A stretch of DNA of 64,000 bases, taken from Thermogemmatispora sp042408965. Its GTDB lineage: Bacteria > Chloroflexota > Ktedonobacteria > Ktedonobacterales > Ktedonobacteraceae. Below are positions 34,969-46,129 of the stretch, one piece after another. Each line of letters starts with the position of its first letter. Position 1 is the first letter of the stretch. Under the pieces are notes generated by a model that saw only the letters and a list, made by a program, of their open reading frames with translations, made no database searches and was not told the DNA's origin. The position numbers and the translations under genes are program-made. The stretch lies in NCBI GenBank assembly GCA_042408965.1, contig JBHOQN010000170.1, positions 1 to 64,000 on the forward strand. Reading direction: 5' to 3'.

Positions 34969-35612
34969 TGCTTAAGGGAGCGATAGCACGCCGCTACGCT
35001 GAAGCTATCTTCGATATCGCTAAGCGACAGCAGACCATCGATCGCACGCTTGAGGATGTGCGCTCGCTGGCGACGCTCGTTGCTCAGCGCAAGATGGCCT
35101 ACCTCCTGAGCGAGCCGAAGATCCCTCTGCAGCGCAAGGAGCAGGCCCTTCGAGAAGCGCTCACGTCCAGGGTGTTGCCCACGTCGCTACACCTCGCGTT
35201 GCTCGTGGTCCAGCGCAACCTGGTCGAGTTGCTGCCCGCTATCGCGCGCGAACTCGAACAGCTTGTACTCGACTATAAAAACCAGGCAATCGCAGAAGTG
35301 ATTACAGCGGTGCCCCTTGACGATGCTGCGCTCACTCGCGTAAAGCAGGCGTTAGAGAAGAGAACCGGGAAACAGATTCTGATTCACACGAAGGTTCAAC
35401 CGGAGATTCTGGGTGGGATCATCGCGCGCGTCGGCGACGAGGTGATCGACGCCAGTGTTCAGCATCGCCTGGCCGCGCTGCAGCAGCGCCTGTTGCGCGA
35501 GGCGGCAGCCAGCAGCGCCGATTCGCCCGTCTCCGCTATGCTGGTCGATGAGCTGGCGCTGGTCAATGATCCACCCGCCCGCGATCAGGCTGAGCCGACA
35601 CCGACACAATAA
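34968..35612 (+). CDS. atpH: ATP synthase subunit delta (214 aa)
   Basis: ARRYAEAIFDIAKRQQ is the delta/OSCP opening, and the C-terminal KRTGKQILIHTKVQPEILGGIIARVGDEVIDASVQHRL is the conserved end. It joins the stator stalk to the alpha3beta3 head. About 35 extra C-terminal residues follow the usual end. The start overlaps the atpF stop by one base. Confidence 0.92.
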   Translation: MLKGAIARRYAEAIFDIAKRQQTIDRTLEDVRSLATLVAQRKMAYLLSEPKIPLQRKEQALREALTSRVLPTSLHLALLVVQRNLVELLPAIARELEQLVLDYKNQAIAEVITAVPLDDAALTRVKQALEKRTGKQILIHTKVQPEILGGIIARVGDEVIDASVQHRLAALQQRLLREAAASSADSPVSAMLVDELALVNDPPARDQAEPTPTQ

Positions 35613-35918
35613 GGCAGTCAGGACAGCAGGTTCCTTGACCTGACCACAGGTCTATCAGCAGTAGGTCTCATCAGAGCTGCGCACGTGCAGCAATCACGCT
35701 TGTGTGGCGTTTTAGCAAGCAAACGTACGTATGCATCCCGTCGGCACTGCCGCGGCAGGGCCTGAGCTGAGGCCTGGCCAGCGAATACCGGCGAGATGAA
35801 GCCTGTTCATCGCTGTGCGCTCTCCTCTCCTCGAGCGGCGGTCAGCCCGCCTCCGGGCTGGCTGTAAGCTGGCCAGGCCGACAGGGCGACGGCGATGAAC
35901 CATTCAGGAGGAAAGACG
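35613..35918 (+). other. Structured intercistronic gap between atpH and atpA
   Basis: The 306 bases inside the atp operon contain an 11-bp inverted repeat, GGCCTGGCCAG (35771-35781) and CTGGCCAGGCC (35869-35879), enclosing a tight hairpin CAGCCCG-CCTC-CGGGCTG (35843-35860). No ORF with support and no clear promoter. It may be an RNA-processing or stability site. Confidence 0.5.
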
Positions 35919-37460
<1,542 letters not shown>

Positions 37461-37485
37461 CAAGGCAAGGGAGGAGGCAGAAAGT

Positions 37486-38379
37486 ATGCCATCAACCCGA
37501 GAGATTCGGCGGCGTATACGTACGATTAAGAATATCGCACAGATCACCCGTACGTTCCAGATGATCGCCAGCAGCCGCATGCGCCGCGCTCAGGAGCGCG
37601 TGCAGCGCGCGCGACCCTACGCTGAACAGATCCGTGAGCTGGTCTCGCGTCTGGCGAACGTGGCCGGCGAGGATCTGGGCAACGAGGTGGCGCTGCTGCG
37701 CACGCGACCGGTGAAGCGTGTGGGCATCGTGGTGATCTCACCCAACCGCGGCTTCTGCGGCGGCCTGCCCAGCAATATTAACCGCAAGGCGGCTGCAACG
37801 GCTCTGGAGCAGCAGCGGCTCGTCGAGGAGGCAGAGGGAAGGCAGCCGGAGGCCTCTTTCATCGCCATCGGGCGCAAGGGTCGCGACTTCATTGTGCGCA
37901 CCCGCCAGCATCTGCTGGCTGAGTTCACGCAGCTCAGCGACAGTCCCTCGATGAATGACGCCTCGGCCATCGCCCAGGTCGCGATCGATGCGTTCCTCTC
38001 TGGCGAGGTCGATGTCGTCTACCTGATCTACGCTCGCTTTGTCAGCACGACCTCGCAGCAGCCGGTCGCGGTCCAACTGCTGCCGGTCCAGCCCCCCAGG
38101 GGTGAGGGCGCCAGCGAGCGGCAGACGATCGAATACATCTATGAGCCGGACCCGCGCGCGATCTTTGAGGCGCTGCTGCCGCGCTATGTGGATGTGCAGG
38201 TCTATCTGGCGCTGCTGGAAGCCAGGGCGAGCGAGGAGTCCGCACGCATGGTGGCGATGAAAAACGCTACCGACAACGCCAATGAGCTGGTGGATGACCT
38301 GACGCTGGCCTATAACAAGGCCCGCCAGGCCAGTATCACCACACAGATTCTTGAGGTTGTAGCCGGCGCCGGCGAATGA
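37486..38379 (+). CDS. atpG: ATP synthase subunit gamma (297 aa)
   Basis: The central rotor shaft. It opens STREIRRRIRTIKNIAQITR and closes with the conserved MKNATDNANELVDDLTLAYNKARQASIT. The middle Rossmann-like part has SPNRGFCGGL. A short insert near residue 100-125 is lineage-specific. GGGAGGAGG precedes the ATG; it follows atpA by 25 bp. Confidence 0.96.
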   Translation: MPSTREIRRRIRTIKNIAQITRTFQMIASSRMRRAQERVQRARPYAEQIRELVSRLANVAGEDLGNEVALLRTRPVKRVGIVVISPNRGFCGGLPSNINRKAAATALEQQRLVEEAEGRQPEASFIAIGRKGRDFIVRTRQHLLAEFTQLSDSPSMNDASAIAQVAIDAFLSGEVDVVYLIYARFVSTTSQQPVAVQLLPVQPPRGEGASERQTIEYIYEPDPRAIFEALLPRYVDVQVYLALLEARASEESARMVAMKNATDNANELVDDLTLAYNKARQASITTQILEVVAGAGE

Positions 38380-38456
38380 GAACGAACGCTGTAGGGTAGG
38401 GCGGCAGCGGCCAGCAGAGCAGGTGGACCGCTCTACCGCAGGAGGCGAAGAGATAC

Positions 38457-39872
<1,416 letters not shown>

Positions 39873-39875
39873 GTC

Positions 39876-40322
39876 ATGGCAAGACTGCATGTTGAAGTGG
39901 TGACCGCCGAGCGCGAGCTCTACCGCGGCGAGGCCAGCCTGGTCAACGCGCCGGGCACGGAGGGGCGCCTGGGGATTCTCCCGGGCCACGCCCCTCTGCT
40001 GACGACGCTGGCGCCGGGCGAGCTGATCATCAAGCTGGGCGAGAGCGAGGAGCCGCTCTTCGTCTCGGGTGGCTTCCTGGAGGTCTTCCAGAACCAGGTC
40101 ACGATTCTGGCGGACGCTGCGGAGCACGCCGAGGAGATCGATCAGGCGCGCGCTGAGGAGGCCCGCCGCCGCGCCCTCGAGCGTCTGGAGCAGGGCGCAA
40201 CCGATATCGAGCGCGCCGAACTGCAGGCGGCGCTTGAGCGGGCTGTCAGCCGCCTGCGGGTCGCCGAACTGGCTCGCCGCCGGCAGTCGCGCCGCATTCG
40301 CTCCTCCGGCGAGGAGCTGTAA
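39876..40322 (+). CDS. atpC: ATP synthase subunit epsilon (148 aa)
   Basis: The N-terminal beta-sandwich (LHVEVVTAERELYRGEAS; GTEGRLGILPGHAPLLT) and a C-terminal helical hairpin that can inhibit hydrolysis. The C-tail is extended and very Arg-rich (RRQSRRIRSSGEEL). It begins 3 bp after atpD and ends the operon before a strong hairpin. Confidence 0.95.
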   Translation: MARLHVEVVTAERELYRGEASLVNAPGTEGRLGILPGHAPLLTTLAPGELIIKLGESEEPLFVSGGFLEVFQNQVTILADAAEHAEEIDQARAEEARRRALERLEQGATDIERAELQAALERAVSRLRVAELARRRQSRRIRSSGEEL

Positions 40323-40350
40323 AGAGCGCCGTCGTGCGCAGAGAAGAGCG

Positions 40351-40390
40351 GGCGGGGAGGAAGAGAGAGCAGGCTCTCTTCCTCCCCGCC
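40351..40390. terminator. Terminator of the atp operon, possibly bidirectional
   Basis: A perfect 17-bp stem, GGCGGGGAGGAAGAGAG (40351-40367) and CTCTCTTCCTCCCCGCC (40374-40390), with a 6-nt loop. It lies between the convergent ends of atpC and the TPM-domain gene. The U-tract is weak (TATTTCTC), so it may act with Rho or from both sides. Confidence 0.75.
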
Positions 40391-40452
40391 TGGCTATTTC
40401 TCACCTACCGCGCACAGCGCTCAAGTGTCCTTCTGCGGCTAGACGACGGTAG

Positions 40453-41454
40453 CTAAAAGCTGCCTCCTCCTCCTCCTCCTACATCACCACCGCCACTGCT
40501 GCCGAAGTCGCCGCCGCCGGGATCGCCGCCGCCAAAACCTCCGCCGGCGCCACCGCCAAAATCGCCACCGGGGTCGATCAATGGACCACCCTGCTGCTGA
40601 TTCTCATGCTCGCCTGCCATCCTGCCCAGCTCATAGCCGACCAGGCCACCGCCGAGCGCTCCCAGACCGCCGGCTGCCCAGGGATTCATACCGCCTCCCT
40701 GTCCGGGCGGGTAGTAGCCGGGCGGGTACGCACCGGGTGGATAGCTGCCGGGCGGCGGCATCGGCTCCTGATAGGGTACGCCACGCGCTCCCCAGCCCCA
40801 GGGCTGGCCGGCGCGGCGGCGCGTGACCGCGAATATGATGCCGCCCACAATGAGCACGAGCAGTCCAATACAGCAGAGGAGGCCCAGGCCACTCGAAAGC
40901 AGGCCTCCGGCCCCGGACGAGACACCGGGGACAGAACTCCCTGAGAGGGAGCCTTCCAGCGAGCGGATGGCTGCCAGCGTGGCCCCGGTATAGTCGCCGT
41001 TGTTGTAGTTACTCTTGAAGGCGCTGTAGGCATCCTCAGCCGCACTGTTGGAGAGCGGCACCTGGGAGCCAGCCTTGATGTAGAACCAGTGATGTACGGT
41101 ATCTATGGCAATGACGATCAGGCGCGAGCTGGTCACGTGGCTCTGCGTACGCGCCTCAAAGTCCGTCTGGCTGCCGCTGAAGCTGTTCGTTGTATAGATG
41201 GCGAGCGGGTAGGCCAGATTCGCTCCCTCGCTCTGGATGCGCGCGTCGTCGAGAACGCCAGCCTGATCGCTGATGTACACGGTGTCGGCCAGGGCGCTGG
41301 CGGCCCCCATGAAGAAGAGCAGGCCGACCAGCAACAGCGCCAGCAGCGGCCTCAGACGCCTGAGGCTTCGCACCGGCCGGACGGGCTCGAGGGTGGCCTC
41401 TGCCGTGGTCTGTCCGCTGGCCCGTTCCTCGGATTGTGCTCCTGCGAGAATCAT
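40453..41454 (-). CDS. TPM-domain protein with glycine-rich tail (333 aa)
   Basis: A membrane or signal segment lies at about 36-57. The TPM fold follows (YISDQAGVLDDARIQSEGAN and LIVIAIDTVHHWFYIKAGSQVPL). A second span is at about 190-215 (LGLLCCIGLLVLIVGGIIFAV). A Pro/Gly/Tyr-rich stretch (PPGAYPPGYYPPG) comes next, and the C-terminus is low complexity with Gly and Asp runs. TPM domains occur in thylakoid and bacterial membrane proteins, some with phosphatase activity; the role here is unknown. The tail gene sequence is a TCC-rich repeat likely to vary in length. Confidence 0.75.
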   Translation of the reverse strand: MILAGAQSEERASGQTTAEATLEPVRPVRSLRRLRPLLALLLVGLLFFMGAASALADTVYISDQAGVLDDARIQSEGANLAYPLAIYTTNSFSGSQTDFEARTQSHVTSSRLIVIAIDTVHHWFYIKAGSQVPLSNSAAEDAYSAFKSNYNNGDYTGATLAAIRSLEGSLSGSSVPGVSSGAGGLLSSGLGLLCCIGLLVLIVGGIIFAVTRRRAGQPWGWGARGVPYQEPMPPPGSYPPGAYPPGYYPPGQGGGMNPWAAGGLGALGGGLVGYELGRMAGEHENQQQGGPLIDPGGDFGGGAGGGFGGGDPGGGDFGSSGGGDVGGGGGGSF

Positions 41455-41826
41455 GAATGTGTTCCCCTCCTCTGGTTTCCTCCATCTTGCCGCAAGCTGT
41501 TACTTTGCGCCACCCTATTTATACGGATGATCCGGCAATGGAGTTGACAGCTCACCGTGGCTGTTTCGCCTGAGCACAGGGAAGAAGCAAGGTGCTCATG
41601 TGCTGCGCCTGGTTATCCCTGATCGGGGAAGGCTCCCCCCTCCATTCCTGGCTGGCTGCTCTGGAGCGCCTTCCCCGACACAACAGGGCTGGCCCAGCAG
41701 GGTTGGGCGGCGACGGGCAGCAGGCAATCTCCTGGCCCTCAGCAACGAGGAACGGAGGAGGGCCAGGTCTCTTGCGCCCATCCCTGCCGGCGAGAAAGAC
41801 TGAGTGAGGAGAGAGCAGGTGCGGGC
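41455..41826. other. Intergenic region downstream of the hydrogenase operon
   Basis: 372 bases between the TPM gene and the end of hypE. An 11-bp inverted repeat, TCGGGGAAGGC (41623-41633) and GCCTTCCCCGA (41668-41678), with a 34-nt loop could be a processing site or Rho-dependent end of the hyp transcript. No ORF with support. Confidence 0.35.
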
Positions 41827-42942
41827 CTAGCAGATGCGCGGCAGCGGATCGCCAACGAGCATATCGAGCACACGCATACCACCAATCTCGGTGCGCAGAA
41901 AGACCATGCCAGCAGGCTCATCCTGGACAGTGCCAATGATCGCCGCCTCGCGCCCCAGCGGGTGGGCGCGCATGATGGCCAGGGCCTGCTCAGCACAGGC
42001 CGGCGCGACGACGGCCAGCAACTTCCCCTCATTGGCAATGGTCAGCGGATCGAGGCCAAGGATCTCGCAGGCACCACGCACACCCGCATGCACGGGAATG
42101 GCCTGCTCATCCAGCCCGATGGCCACCTCGGAAGCAAGGGCCATCTCGTTGAGGGCCGTCGCCACGCCGCCGCGCGTGGGATCTTTGAGGCAGTGCAGCC
42201 CCTCACCCACGGCATCCAGTAGATCCGCAACCAGGGTGTGCAGCGGTGCTGTATCGCTCTGCACATCGGTCTCGATGTCGAGCGCCTCACGTGCCAGCAT
42301 GATGGCGATCCCATGATCGCCCGCGCTGCCGCTCAGCAGCACTCGATCGCCCGGCTGCAGACAGGTCTGCCCCAGCGGCCAGACGCGCTCCACCAGGCCC
42401 ACGCCGGCCGTGTTGATGAAGACGCCATCGGCCTTGCCGCGCTGCACTACCTTGGTATCGCCGGTGACGATGGCCACCCCGGCCTCGCGCGCCGCCTCCT
42501 GCATGGAGGCCACAATGCGCCGCAGATCAGCGATGGGAAAGCCCTCTTCCAGCACAAAGCCCGCTGAGAGATAGAGCGGACGCGCTCCCGTCATCGCCAG
42601 GTCATTGATGGTGCCATGCACCGCCAGCTTGCCGATGTCGCCTCCAGCGAAGAAGAGCGGGCTGACGACATAGGTATCGGTTGTAAAGGCAAGCTGCCGC
42701 GCGCCGCCTCCGTCGAGGGAGAAGACGGCCGCATCGTCCATGGCGTCCAGCAGCGGATTGGAGAAGGCGGGGGCAAAGACACCCTCGATGAGGTTATGGG
42801 TGGCCTTGCCCCCGCTCCCGTGGCTGAGAGTAATGCGCTCGTCGCGCAGATAGAACTTGTGGCGGCGCGCCTGACGAACCCGCTCAATCTTGCGCAGCAC
42901 CTCAGCGAGGCGAGCCGCATCACCAGATGGTGTGACTTCCAT
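41827..42942 (-). CDS. hypE: Hydrogenase maturation factor HypE (371 aa)
   Basis: Dehydrates the carbamoyl group on its C-terminal Cys to thiocyanate, supplying cyanide for the Fe(CN)2(CO) centre. The protein ends PRIC with the essential terminal cysteine. ITLSHGSGGKATHNLIEGVF is the family opening, and the ATP-binding VTGDTKVVQRGKADGVFINTAG motif is intact. GAGGAG precedes the ATG. It is the last gene of the operon, 67 bp after hypD. Confidence 0.95.
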   Translation of the reverse strand: MEVTPSGDAARLAEVLRKIERVRQARRHKFYLRDERITLSHGSGGKATHNLIEGVFAPAFSNPLLDAMDDAAVFSLDGGGARQLAFTTDTYVVSPLFFAGGDIGKLAVHGTINDLAMTGARPLYLSAGFVLEEGFPIADLRRIVASMQEAAREAGVAIVTGDTKVVQRGKADGVFINTAGVGLVERVWPLGQTCLQPGDRVLLSGSAGDHGIAIMLAREALDIETDVQSDTAPLHTLVADLLDAVGEGLHCLKDPTRGGVATALNEMALASEVAIGLDEQAIPVHAGVRGACEILGLDPLTIANEGKLLAVVAPACAEQALAIMRAHPLGREAAIIGTVQDEPAGMVFLRTEIGGMRVLDMLVGDPLPRIC

Positions 42943-43009
42943 GACGCTCTCCTCTTCTTCCCTTTCCTTTCCCGTCGTAGGTGTTCAATCCTGTCAGCCT
43001 CTCCCTGTT

Positions 43010-44161
43010 CTACTGGCCACCGGTCTGAGCGAAGTGCGTGAGCTGGTCACGCTCGGCTGCCATTGAGAAGCGGCCATAGTTGAAGTAGGCCGCGCAGGCG
43101 CCTTCGGGGGAGACCATGCACGTACCAATGGGGGTCTCCGGCGTGCAGGCGGTGCCGAAGACCTTGCACTCCCAGGGCTTGATGACGCCCTTGAGCACCT
43201 CACCACACTGGCAGGCCTTGGGATCGGCCACGCGCAGTCCTGGCACCTCATAGCGCAGCTCGGCATCCCAGTCAGCGAACTCAGGACGGAGCTTGAGGGC
43301 GCTGTGAGTGATGAAGCCCAGCCCGCGCCACTCAAAGAAGGGACGCAGCTCCATCGTACGCGCCATCGCCTCCAGGGCACGCACATTGCCTTCGGGACGT
43401 ACCACACGCATGTACTGGTTCTCGACCTCGGCGCGTCCCTCATTGATCTGCCTGACCAGCATATAGACCGCCTGAATGATGTCGAGCGGCTCGAAGCCGG
43501 CGATCACGACAGGCTTATGATGGTCGCGCGCGATGAAGATGTAGGGGCGCATGCCGATGACCATACTCACATGGCCGGGGCCGATGAAGCCGTCAAGGCG
43601 CAAATCTGGCGAGTCGAGGATGGCCTTGATGGCTGGAACGATGGTGACATGATTGCAGAAGATCGAGAAATTCTGGATCTTCTCGGCCCTGGCCCGCAGG
43701 AGCGTAACCGCCGTTGAGGGGGCAGTGGTTTCAAAGCCAATGGCGAAGAAGACCACCTGCCGATCGGGATGCTGACGCGCCAGCTTGAGCGCGTCGAGCG
43801 GCGAGTAGACGAAGCGTACGTCGGCCCCCTCGGCTTTGGCGTCGAGCAGGCTGCCCCTTGAGCCGGGGACGCGCATCATGTCGCCGAAGGTGGTGAAGAT
43901 CACGCCCTCCATGCGCGCGATGGCGATGGCGTCGTCGATACGCCCCATGGGGAGAACGCAGACGGGGCAGCCCGGCCCATGCACCAGATCGATGCTGCGC
44001 GGCAGGACATCCTCAATGCCGTGCTTGTAGATGGTATGGGTATGGCCGCCACAGACCTCCATGAACTTGAGCGGCCGCCCGGCCGTGAGGCGGGCGATCT
44101 CGGCAGCGATGCGCCTCGCCAGCTCGGGATCGCGGTATTCGTCAACAAATTTCATACTCAT
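43010..44161 (-). CDS. hypD: Hydrogenase maturation factor HypD (383 aa)
   Basis: A [4Fe-4S] scaffold for building Fe(CN)2(CO) together with HypC. It shows FMEVCGGHTHTIYKHGI, HGPGCPVCVLP, the GFETTAPSTA stretch, and the Cys-rich ends ADPKACQCGEVLKG and ECKVFGTACTPETPIGTCMVS for the iron-sulfur cluster. Two ATG codons open the frame, MSMKF; the first overlaps the preceding SIS gene by 4 bp. Confidence 0.96.
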   Translation of the reverse strand: MSMKFVDEYRDPELARRIAAEIARLTAGRPLKFMEVCGGHTHTIYKHGIEDVLPRSIDLVHGPGCPVCVLPMGRIDDAIAIARMEGVIFTTFGDMMRVPGSRGSLLDAKAEGADVRFVYSPLDALKLARQHPDRQVVFFAIGFETTAPSTAVTLLRARAEKIQNFSIFCNHVTIVPAIKAILDSPDLRLDGFIGPGHVSMVIGMRPYIFIARDHHKPVVIAGFEPLDIIQAVYMLVRQINEGRAEVENQYMRVVRPEGNVRALEAMARTMELRPFFEWRGLGFITHSALKLRPEFADWDAELRYEVPGLRVADPKACQCGEVLKGVIKPWECKVFGTACTPETPIGTCMVSPEGACAAYFNYGRFSMAAERDQLTHFAQTGGQ

Positions 44162-44859
44162 GAGTGGTTTCCCTCTCCTGACCCTGTCGGTGATAGCAGC
44201 GCCTGGACAAGCTCCAGCAGGGCGTGATAGGCGGTGGCCTGAGCCTCCTGGATGCGGGGAATGTGATCGCCAGGTGAGACGATGCAGTAGTCAACGGCCG
44301 GCGAGCGCTTCGTTCTGCCACCATCGTAGCCGGCCATACCAACGGTCAGCAGGCCCTGGCGCTTCGCCTGCTCAAAGGCGTGCAGCACATTCAGCGAGTT
44401 ACCGCTGGTCGAGATGCCCAGGGCGATGTCGCCCGGCCGTCCGAAGGCGATGATCTGGCGCGTGAAGACGTTCTCGAAGCCCACATCATTGGCCACAGCG
44501 GTGACGACGGCAATGTCGTTGGTCAGAGCAATCGCTGGCAGCGGCCGCCAGTGGGCAAAGGGCGGGTGCAGCAGATCGGTCACTAGATCCTGCGCATCAG
44601 TGGTGCTGCCACCATTGCCAAAGGCCAGCAGGGTCGCGCCACGGGCGAAGGCCCTGGCCAGGGCCTGGGCGGCCGCCAGCAGAGAGTCGCGCGAGGCGGC
44701 CAGCGTGGCACGGCGCAGGGCCACCACCTCGCGGCCCTTCTCCAGGGTGGAGTGACGCACCTGGGCCAGTACCTCTGTCAGGCTGGCCCTGCCGCCCTCA
44801 AACAGGTAGGGATAAAAGAGCCGGTCGTATTCAGATCCCTGGTTCTGGCGGGAGTCCAT
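44158..44859 (-). CDS. SIS-domain protein A, GmhA-like (233 aa)
   Basis: A sugar-isomerase fold similar to sedoheptulose-7-phosphate isomerase GmhA. Phosphate-binding loops are intact: GNGGSTTDAQD, and GISTSGNSLNVL with its Ser/Thr set. But the metal and catalytic positions of GmhA, His61 and Glu65 in the E. coli enzyme, are both Asp here (AQDLVTDL); Gln172 and His180 equivalents are kept (RIQEAQATAYH). The extension of about 35 residues at the N-terminus is specific. GGAAGGAAGC supports ATG 44859 over a longer frame. It ends overlapping hypD by 4 bp. SIS genes in hyp clusters of group 1h organisms are known but have no assigned role. Confidence 0.85.
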   Translation of the reverse strand: MDSRQNQGSEYDRLFYPYLFEGGRASLTEVLAQVRHSTLEKGREVVALRRATLAASRDSLLAAAQALARAFARGATLLAFGNGGSTTDAQDLVTDLLHPPFAHWRPLPAIALTNDIAVVTAVANDVGFENVFTRQIIAFGRPGDIALGISTSGNSLNVLHAFEQAKRQGLLTVGMAGYDGGRTKRSPAVDYCIVSPGDHIPRIQEAQATAYHALLELVQALLSPTGSGEGNHS

Positions 44860-44905
44860 CACATCGCTTCCTTCCGTCTGCTGTGAAGCGCACCCCTGCT
44901 CATGC

Positions 44906-45178
44906 TCATACCGGCCCTCCCAGGCGCTCGAGGGCAACCCCTCCATGCACCAGCAGGGTGACGCCCGGTACAACCTCTCCGATCAGGGTGATATCCACCA
45001 TCGCTTCCGAGAGGCCAAAACTGACGCAGGCCAGACCTGCCTCTTGATCAACGCTGAGGACAATCCCCGGCAAGGCTTCGTCGGCGCAGGTCGAACAATG
45101 TCCCTCGGCGTCTGGTTCACAGGCCAGGCCGTCCGCCACATATCTTGCGTGCAGGACCTTCTCAGGCTCGTTGTTCAC
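44906..45178 (-). CDS. HypC-like paralogue without N-terminal Cys (90 aa)
   Basis: It has the HypC/HupF beta-barrel: GIVLSVDQEAGLACVSFGLSE, then VVPGVTLLVHGGVAL with the His that matches the second functional residue of HypC. It lacks the MCLxxP opening whose Cys2 carries the Fe(CO)(CN)2 unit. Instead, Cys20, Cys28 and Cys31 (AC-x7-CSTC) precede the barrel and may hold a metal. A second such form is common in actinobacterial clusters, often called HupF. It lies between the two SIS genes, overlapping SIS protein B by 4 bp. Confidence 0.8.
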   Translation of the reverse strand: MNNEPEKVLHARYVADGLACEPDAEGHCSTCADEALPGIVLSVDQEAGLACVSFGLSEAMVDITLIGEVVPGVTLLVHGGVALERLGGPV

Positions 45179-45816
45179 TGGAGTAACCCCTCATGCTCGA
45201 AAAAGATATGAACCAGCTCCCAGAGGATATGATAGAGGGTCTCATGGACCTCCTGGATGACCAGGGGATCGTCCGAGGGGACGACAAAGCGAAAGTCGAC
45301 GCTCTCCGCCGTCAGCTCCTCGCCGCCGCTACCGAGCATGGCAATGCTGAGTAGCCCCAGCTTCCGGGCCTGCGCAAGCGCGGCCAGCACGTTGGCGCAG
45401 CGCCCATCGGGGGAGAAGCCCAGGGCGATGTCCTGCGGCCGCGCCAGTACGCGCAACTGTTCGCTGAAGGGCATCTCTGCCCGCCCGCCGGCCATGAGGC
45501 CGCTGATGGTGGCGCTATCGTTGGTCAGCGCCAGCGCTGGCAAGGCTCGCTTGCCGACGATGACCGGATGGACGAACTCCACCGAGACATGCTGGGCATC
45601 GGTCGCCCAGGCCCCATTGCCAAAGGCCAGCAGCCGGCCACCCTGGTGAAAGCGGCGCGCCATCGCCCAGCAGGCCTCGGCGATCTGTGCCGCCTCGCGC
45701 TCGAAGAAGACCTGTGGCACGCTGGTGCTGAGGGCAAAACGCTGCTCAAGCAGCGCGGCGCTCACCTGCTGCTCTCTTTTCTCTGCCTCCACGGCGCTCG
45801 CGCTCCTCTCACTCAA
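45175..45816 (-). CDS. SIS-domain protein B, GmhA-like with altered phosphate loops (213 aa)
   Basis: Same fold as SIS protein A but the opposite pattern. The phosphate loop is GNGAWATDAQH, where GmhA and protein A have GNGGS, and the second loop GFSPDGRCANVL replaces GISTSGNSxNVL, so most phosphate-contacting Ser/Thr are lost. The metal/catalytic set, His61-Glu65-Gln172-His180 of E. coli GmhA, is retained (AQHVSVE; VIQEVHETLYH). It may pair with protein A in a hetero-oligomer. It overlaps hypC by 8 bp and HypC paralogue by 4 bp, so all are coupled. Confidence 0.85.
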   Translation of the reverse strand: MSERSASAVEAEKREQQVSAALLEQRFALSTSVPQVFFEREAAQIAEACWAMARRFHQGGRLLAFGNGAWATDAQHVSVEFVHPVIVGKRALPALALTNDSATISGLMAGGRAEMPFSEQLRVLARPQDIALGFSPDGRCANVLAALAQARKLGLLSIAMLGSGGEELTAESVDFRFVVPSDDPLVIQEVHETLYHILWELVHIFFEHEGLLQ

Positions 45817-46081
45817 TCTGACTGGTGTGCAGCAGTTTCAGCTCGTCCGTATAGACTTCGCCCATCATCTGCAGGGCTTTGAGCGTCTCCTGGGCCTCCT
45901 CTTCGTCGATTTTGCTCATGGCAAAGCCCACGTGGATCAGCACCCAGTCGCCGGGGGCGATCCCCTCGGAGCGTACCAGCGCGACGCTGACGTTGCGCTT
46001 GACGCCCGAGACGTCAACACGGGCGATGGAATTGGCATCATCGACGATTGCGAGCACCCGTCCCGGAATCCCCAGACACAT
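45809..46081 (-). CDS. hypC: Hydrogenase maturation chaperone HypC (90 aa)
   Basis: Canonical opening MCLGIPGRVLAI with Cys2, the ligand for the nascent Fe(CN)2(CO) group, and WVLIHVGFAMSKIDEEEAQETL. It shuttles the group from HypD to the large subunit. GGAGCCAGAAG stands before the ATG. It comes after hypF and is followed by the SIS-HypC-SIS triad. Confidence 0.94.
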   Translation of the reverse strand: MCLGIPGRVLAIVDDANSIARVDVSGVKRNVSVALVRSEGIAPGDWVLIHVGFAMSKIDEEEAQETLKALQMMGEVYTDELKLLHTSQIE

Positions 46082-46129
46082 CTTCTGGCTCCTCTCTCTT
46101 GCTAGCTGAGCTGACTGAAAGGCGATCCT

